Both the position numbers and the translations under genes were made by a program. This document shows positions 59,050-64,000 of a stretch of DNA of 64,000 nt, in pieces. This DNA comes from Gnetum montanum (lineage: Eukaryota; Streptophyta; Gnetopsida; Gnetales; Gnetaceae), in contig MNCI01022092.1 in the NCBI GenBank assembly GCA_015680685.1, forward strand, positions 779,280-843,279. The letters are read 5' to 3'. Below the pieces are notes generated by a model. The model made no database searches. It was not told where the DNA came from and saw only the letters and a list, made by a program, of their open reading frames with translations. The first letter of the stretch is position 1. Every line of letters starts with the position of its first letter.

Positions 59050-60628
59050 TATAATGACGGAAAATGTCGATAGCTGGAAATACCGAGTGAAGATCCGTGT
59101 ACACAGTCTTAACCACAGATCCATGCGAGGGCCGTGCTAGATAAAACGGATCTGAGTTGCCTTGAACAGTCTTGTAGATCAGACAGGGACTTACTTAATT
59201 AGTAAATTATCAAATATCTCAATAGTATATCTATTATATGTATATTCCATGAAAAAAATTAATTTGATGAATCGTAGGAGTAGAAACCAATGTAAAGAAC
59301 TTGAAATAACTATAACGTCAATGCGACAAGGAAGATCAGATTTAGAAAAGATGCGTAATTCCAAGATCTATGATTTGACTCGAAAGCTGAATATATTGCA
59401 TACAATGTTCCAACAACAGACTTTGCTTATCTTTGTGCGAACCATACACAAAACAATAAGAAAATTATTTAAAAGGGAGTACAGAATGAAGTTTGATCTA
59501 CCTCGTAAACCAAAAGTGTAATGCAAGGAAGGTCAAGCCTGGATGTCTATCGATCAACTGTTTCTGATCAATAATCCTTGCCAATCGTACCAGATCACCT
59601 CTCGATCTCTGATCTTCTCCTTTTGCCCTCAATAATCTTTGCTTAAAACTGCCAATGATCACCAATGATGAGGATAATGTTTTCACCAAGAAGACTGATT
59701 GTTCTTGTTGCTAATTCTCAAACAATGTCTTATGTCTTTCAAAAGAAGAAAAATCCCTCCTTTTCCTCCGCAACCTGGAGTATTTATAAGTTCAGCATCA
59801 TGTGGGAAGGCACAACCCTAATGACACGTGTTTCGAACTTTCAAAACACCGTTGACTTGACAATTTTTATGTTAGATCTGGTCATGCTGCATTATATTTT
59901 AGGGGGGCGAAGTATTCTGTAAACCACTCCTGCTGAAGCTGCCTCATGGTTACGCTACGATATGCTGATAAGCGTATTGCTACGTATGGATAGAAGGTGC
60001 GTGTCTGGTACTGCCTTAGCTGACTTTACACTGTATTACACTTGTTTACGCTGCATAGCATGGCAGAGTGTAATAGAGCATAAAAGTAGTTAACTCAAGC
60101 TGCTTTGCACTTATTTACACCGCAAAGCATAATGGAGTGTAAAAATAGTCAACCTCACAATAAGTTACGCTTGTTTACGCTTCGTAGCGTAATAAGCGTA
60201 AAGCGACCAATCTGCAAAAAAGAAGTCAATCTACCACGCTCCTTTGGACTCTAACTTTGACTTCCTTGAAGCTCATTATGCTACTCTATGTAATGGAGCA
60301 TAAATTCAGTCTTGAACAAAAGACTTGGTGGAATATGCGACAAGTCGTAGTCTGCTGCTTAGGCCTTAAACTTTGTCGTATTCGCCGAAGTAAGCTACCT
60401 TCCAATATTGCGTTACATTAAGCGGAATTATGCCGAGCGACATCACGCTATGTTGCGTAATGTGGCGTAAAGAGAGAAAACAAAACAAAGTTAGAATTTT
60501 TAAGAAAATTGGAGACTTGATGTTGTGTGCCTCTTTGCCTTGTTCTATCTTTTGGATTTCTACTGCAAACTTTTGTCCGAATTGTGAATCTTCACCCTAG
60601 GCCGATTCGCAATTTTCACGGTGTTTCA
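59050..60628 (-). repeat. 5' LTR of element C (1579 bp)
   Basis: Plus strand TATAATGACGG (TG mutated to TA) ... GGTGTTTCA. Collinear with 43116-44701 over its whole length. Confidence 0.93.
59781..59788 (-). promoter_or_regulatory. LTR TATA box (5' LTR of C)
   Basis: Minus strand TATAAATACTCC; this is the copy that would drive the element. Confidence 0.72.
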
Positions 60629-60633
60629 AGGCA
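60629..60633. repeat. Target-site duplication AGGCA, right copy (element C)
   Basis: Immediately follows GGTGTTTCA of the right LTR and equals 43111-43115. Confidence 0.92.
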
Positions 60634-60990
60634 CATAACAAACAATGTCATGGCTTAAAAATTTAAAAGGTTATGTATGAACCAGAAGATAAGGTCTTCT
60701 ACTAGAACCCCACACATGTGCCACAATGCACAAAATTTCAAACATTGTGGGAAGGGCCTTACATCATTCATACAACCTTTCCCTTAGGGGCCATGACCAT
60801 ATACAAACCTGAAAGCCCTAATAAAAGATTACTGGTCAATGTGCAACAAACCAAACCCTTCAATGAACTTAGAACAACTGGTGCACATAATACCTCTGAG
60901 AGAGGACTACCTCACTCATTATTTTGGATCTCCCCCTTCCAACTTAGTCATGGGGGAGATGGCCACCTATGCTAATCAATCGAGGCCCTC
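60629..60990 (+). pseudogene. Integrase C-terminal end (element G, continued)
   Basis: Resumes G's pol after element C: HVPQCTKFQTLWEGPYIIHT, PLGAMTIYKPESPNKRLL, then VNVQQTKPFNE. Element B has the same ending at 23790-23945 (HVPHQTKFQTLWN, PFGAMMIYKLENPNKK). Confidence 0.88.
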
Positions 60991-62833
60991 AGCTCCTTCT
61001 TAAATTTTTTTTTTACATATTTTTGTTTTAGAAATTTCTTTAACTTTTCTTATTTTTGTTTTGTAACATCATTTCTAATTTTTTTTATTTGTATATTTAC
61101 TTATTTTGTTAGGTTCATCACTTAATAAGTGCTCCTGATGATGGTATGAACTGTATTCTATTGGTTGCTAATGTTTGGTTTTTACCTTTGAGTTATAATG
61201 TTGATACTAAGGTATGGTTCTTTTAATATAATAGGAAATGAGTCCACATCATCCATGCATCCATGAATTTCTATGGTCTCTCTTGGCTTGGAACTATATA
61301 GTCCCTTTCTTCAAAAATTAATAGAACTATCAACGAATTAGTGACTAGGTATTTCTCAAACTAAGGAAGGGATCAAGAATTGAAGAGGGTGTAACTTCAA
61401 GGGGACTTGATGCATTTGTGTTGGCCATTCTCTTGGGTTCTTAGATGTTTTCTTCTTGATTTTTCCTTACCATTCTGATGTTTCTCCATTATAGGGAGGA
61501 TGAGCTAATAATAATAATAATTCTTTCCATGGTGTGGTTCTCACACAAAAAAAAAGGGAGAAAAATGAGAATTCAAACCACATCCCTTAGAAGAAATAAT
61601 CACCTGGGCTACAAGCAATGGTTATGGAACTAAACAAACATGTTTCCTCTAACTAAGGCCCTTTCTTGCTTCCTACTTTCTACTTTCTCATTTTGTCAGA
61701 ATGGTGGTGACTCTTTGACAAAGGCATTCTTGTTACTTTAGGTGGATGGATTGGCCAAATGTATTAATGCAAAGTCATTGGATGTGGATTGTTTGAGGCT
61801 AGATTTAGAATGAGATCTACTAAGTCACATTAAGCATTAATAGAAAATGGATTGTACACCACCTTATTTTTGAGATCCAAATCCATTCTCTTCTTTTCAT
61901 CATCCTTTCTCCATTGTTCACCTCATTGCAGGTTGTATCAGTAGTTTATATTTTGGTTGATGCATTGTTTTCTTTTTGGTAAACTCTTGTGGTTTAGACA
62001 TTAACTCTTAATTCCAAATGACATTTCTAGAGCCTACGGACTCTTTGAATGTGGGAATGTCAAGGTATTAAGGACATGAGCCTGCTTTGGAGAGGACCCA
62101 CTGGCATTCCTATTTGGTGCATTAGTTAATTTCTTTCCCTTAAACATTTTCGCAATCAACATTATTTTCTTCATTTTCATCTCTGACATCCACTTCATCG
62201 ATGTTGCAGTTGTCTCTTTTTCTCCATCTTTCTTATTCCTTATCTTTTTCCATTCTCTTGCTATTGGAGGATCACTCTTAGTCATGGGGGTCCTAGTCCA
62301 ATTTTTTCAATTTCTCTTAACCCCTACACCTTGGGTAGTCACGAGTGTTATATCTCCAAAATCCACATTAGCCATATCACAACTCAGCCAATGAACCTTA
62401 CACCGAAGAAAGGTATCAACTACATTGTGATCCATTTATCCTTGCTAATATAAAACTGTGTTGTGTGTGTAGATGGCAATCATACAACAAATGGATTGGA
62501 TTTGGAGGGAACACTTGGAATGGACTGGTGCTGGAGTAGTTATGCAAGGAACACGATTGATGGCACGCTCATGGATGAACAATGAAAGGTGCAATCTTGG
62601 CATCGGTAGTAATAGAATTTTTCTCTTCTCTCTCTCTCTTCTCTCTCTCTCTTCTCTCTTCTCTCTTCGCTACTAAATAAGGCTGGATGTCAAATGTGTA
62701 TAGTATTCGCCTTTGTTATCATGAACACTAATTTTGTCATGTATTGTAATGATGATCCAGTCACATGTCATCCCATTCACCATTAGTGTCATTCCATTCA
62801 ATAATCCCATACCTTCCTAATATTTTGTAAGGA
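60991..62833 (+). other. Non-coding 3' region of element G
   Basis: T-rich, no convincing gene; collinear in blocks with 23961-25527 of element B. Includes an AATAAT run near 61510. Confidence 0.7.
62620..62670. repeat. CT-rich microsatellite
   Basis: TTCTCTCTCTCT runs in several blocks within G's 3' region. Confidence 0.9.
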
Positions 62834-62868
62834 ACTCGAGGACGAGTTTTCATTCAGTCATGGGGGTA
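62834..62868 (+). promoter_or_regulatory. Pre-LTR motif and polypurine tract (element G)
   Basis: CTCGAGGACGAGTTTTCATT, then CATGGGGGTA directly before the LTR. Confidence 0.75.
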
Positions 62869-63681
62869 TGATGAGTTGCGATATCACGTATGTGATATTG
62901 CATCCCCGATATTGTGTTCACCCTATGCGATATCACAACCCACCGCAATGTTTATAAATAAGAGGCGGCTTTCCCTATTTTAGGCACTTATATTTAGACC
63001 CTTAGCCAAACTCTTATAGTTTTACCATTCTAGAGTTGGAATAATTTCCATGTGCCCATAGTAGAAGTCTTAAAGTGAATGGATCTTTATTCGAGCAAAT
63101 TGTACCTGAGCACACATTTGTGTATGATAATAAAGATGAACTTTCTGATAAACCTTGCAGCATGTGGACTAAGCTAAATAGGAATTAATTATTTTTAAAT
63201 GTTTAAATGCTTTCCTAAATAATTAATCTCTCTCAACCCTTGACTCTCCTAGTTAAGTGCACTCAGTACAACCACTTTGAGCACGTGTGTAACGTTTGGT
63301 AACCCAGTAACAAGTAGCATTTGGTAATCTCATCAGTGTTGCACTGGTTCAAGGTGTGTGCGGCAAGTGGGAACAGATACTGGTGCTAGGACAATTAGAA
63401 CTTAGTTAGTAAATAGTTAATGAAAGTTAGTCACTTAGTTCTCTTCACCTTCCCCTATTAGCATAAGACATTAAAAAGATAAAAGATATAAAAATCATAT
63501 ACCTCAAGCTTACTTAACCATACAACCGTGACAATACAAGTAAGTTTGGGAAGACAGCGATTGATTAACCTTAAGTGTTCAATTAGGGCATGTAAGCACT
63601 TAATCCTAGGAGTTCAACCAGATCATGCATGAAACACTCGTATTTGTATGGTTGAGTGTAGGGGTATCTCGCCACTCATCA
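62869..63681 (+). repeat. Athila LTR shared by G (3') and J (5') (813 bp)
   Basis: TGATGAGTTGCGATATCAC ... CTCGCCACTCATCA, TATA in TTTATAAATAAGAGG near 62954. Preceded by G's polypurine tract and followed by a PBS. Confidence 0.87.
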
Positions 63682-63682
63682 T

Positions 63683-63700
63683 TGGCACTATTGCTGAGGA
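63683..63700 (+). promoter_or_regulatory. Primer binding site (element J)
   Basis: TGGCACTATTGCTGAGGA after one T. Confidence 0.72.
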
Positions 63701-63797
63701 CTTAGTTGTTTGTGCACTACGTAGAACATAGTAGATCATTCATATTGTTGGGACACTAGAACTAACCCTTACAGTTGATCAAAAGAAAAATAAAACA

Positions 63798-64000
63798 ATG
63801 GTAAATATCACATCAAACAAGACAAAAATGTTTTCTTCTTTGCACAAAAGCATTTCACCGCCTAGGACCAACACTAGAGATAATCAGTGGCACAACACAT
63901 GTAACCAAGATCCACCAATTCCTCCACAATTCCATGTGGTATATATTCATCATGATGAATATGTACCTGACTTTATCTTTATTCTTCATCAAGATGAACA
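63798..64000 (+). pseudogene. gag start of element J, cut by window end
   Basis: ATG at 63798 with the same start as G's gag (MVN then TNKTKM), then the PPRTNTRDN and PPQFHVVYIHHDEYVPDFIF blocks. Open to the window edge at 64000, unlike the same part of G, which has a stop here. Confidence 0.75.

Larger units (their letters stand above)
43116..60628 (-). mobile_element. Complete Tat-type retrotransposon C (17.5 kb)
   Basis: Two LTRs flank a 14.3-kb interior. On the minus strand: 5' LTR, PBS, gag, protease, a 5-kb spacer that carries an antisense multi-exon gene, RT, RNase H, archaeal-type RNase H, integrase, tandem repeats, PPT, 3' LTR. The AGGCA target duplication is intact. In the first 107 aligned LTR bases I count 12 differences, 11 of them transitions, so the insertion is old. 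Large size, a second RNase H and spacing between protease and RT resemble the Ogre/Tat group. Confidence 0.94.
36190..63681 (+). mobile_element. Athila-type element G, interrupted by Tat element C
   Basis: 5' LTR 36190-36988, PBS, gag, protease, RT, RNase H and integrase to 43115; then element C; then the integrase end from 60629, 3' region and 3' LTR 62869-63681. Both LTRs share TATAAATAAGAGG and GGTGTGTRCGRCAAGTGGGA-type blocks. Removing C and one AGGCA copy would make the integrase end contiguous with the corresponding region of element B. Confidence 0.88.

Overview
The window is plant nuclear DNA made almost entirely of nested, decayed LTR retrotransposons. I see no intact cellular gene, rRNA, tRNA or CRISPR array. 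The lineages are Ty3/gypsy Tat-type (they carry a second, archaeal-type RNase H), Ty3/gypsy Athila-type, and one Ty1/copia fragment. Many open frames are broken by TAG or TAA where relatives have CAG or CAA, as expected from cytosine deamination. Old, crowded, slowly removed elements suggest a large-genome seed plant, perhaps a gymnosperm; this is inference. The assembly has single-N joins and one 128-N gap.

Layout. Tat element A (+) fills 1-5400: end of pol, tandem-repeat 3' region, and a complete 3' LTR at 3818-5400. It is inserted in Tat element D (-, 5401-13219), whose 5' LTR (11371-13219), PBS, gag and protease are visible. D is inserted in E (13220-17671), the 3' part of an Athila-type element carrying an extra gene-like ORF and an LTR. 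E's LTR is fused to the LTR tail of Athila element B (17672-26339: gag, protease, RT, RNase H, integrase, 3' LTR). B is followed by 3' remnant I (LTR 27039-27989), a copia fragment (-, about 28560-31530), and F (-, 31560-34536), a second copy of the E-type gene. LTR fragment H (about 35520-36189) is cut by Athila element G, whose 5' LTR is 36190-36988. G's pol is interrupted at 43115 by complete Tat element C (-, 43116-60628, LTRs 1586 and 1579 bp, 5-bp target duplication AGGCA) and resumes at 60629. G's 3' LTR (62869-63681) is followed by a new PBS and gag (element J) that runs off the window.

Most notable is a multi-exon gene on the plus strand, antisense to C, lying between C's protease and reverse transcriptase (50374-54401). 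Its late introns obey GT-AG and preserve reading frame across four consecutive junctions. A diverged copy lies at the same place and orientation in D (5401-6510). The N-terminal part resembles an NLI-interacting-factor/FCP1-like HAD phosphatase fold with catalytic aspartates lost. The E/F genes in the Athila-type elements have a comparable layout and their own promoter-like palindromes.
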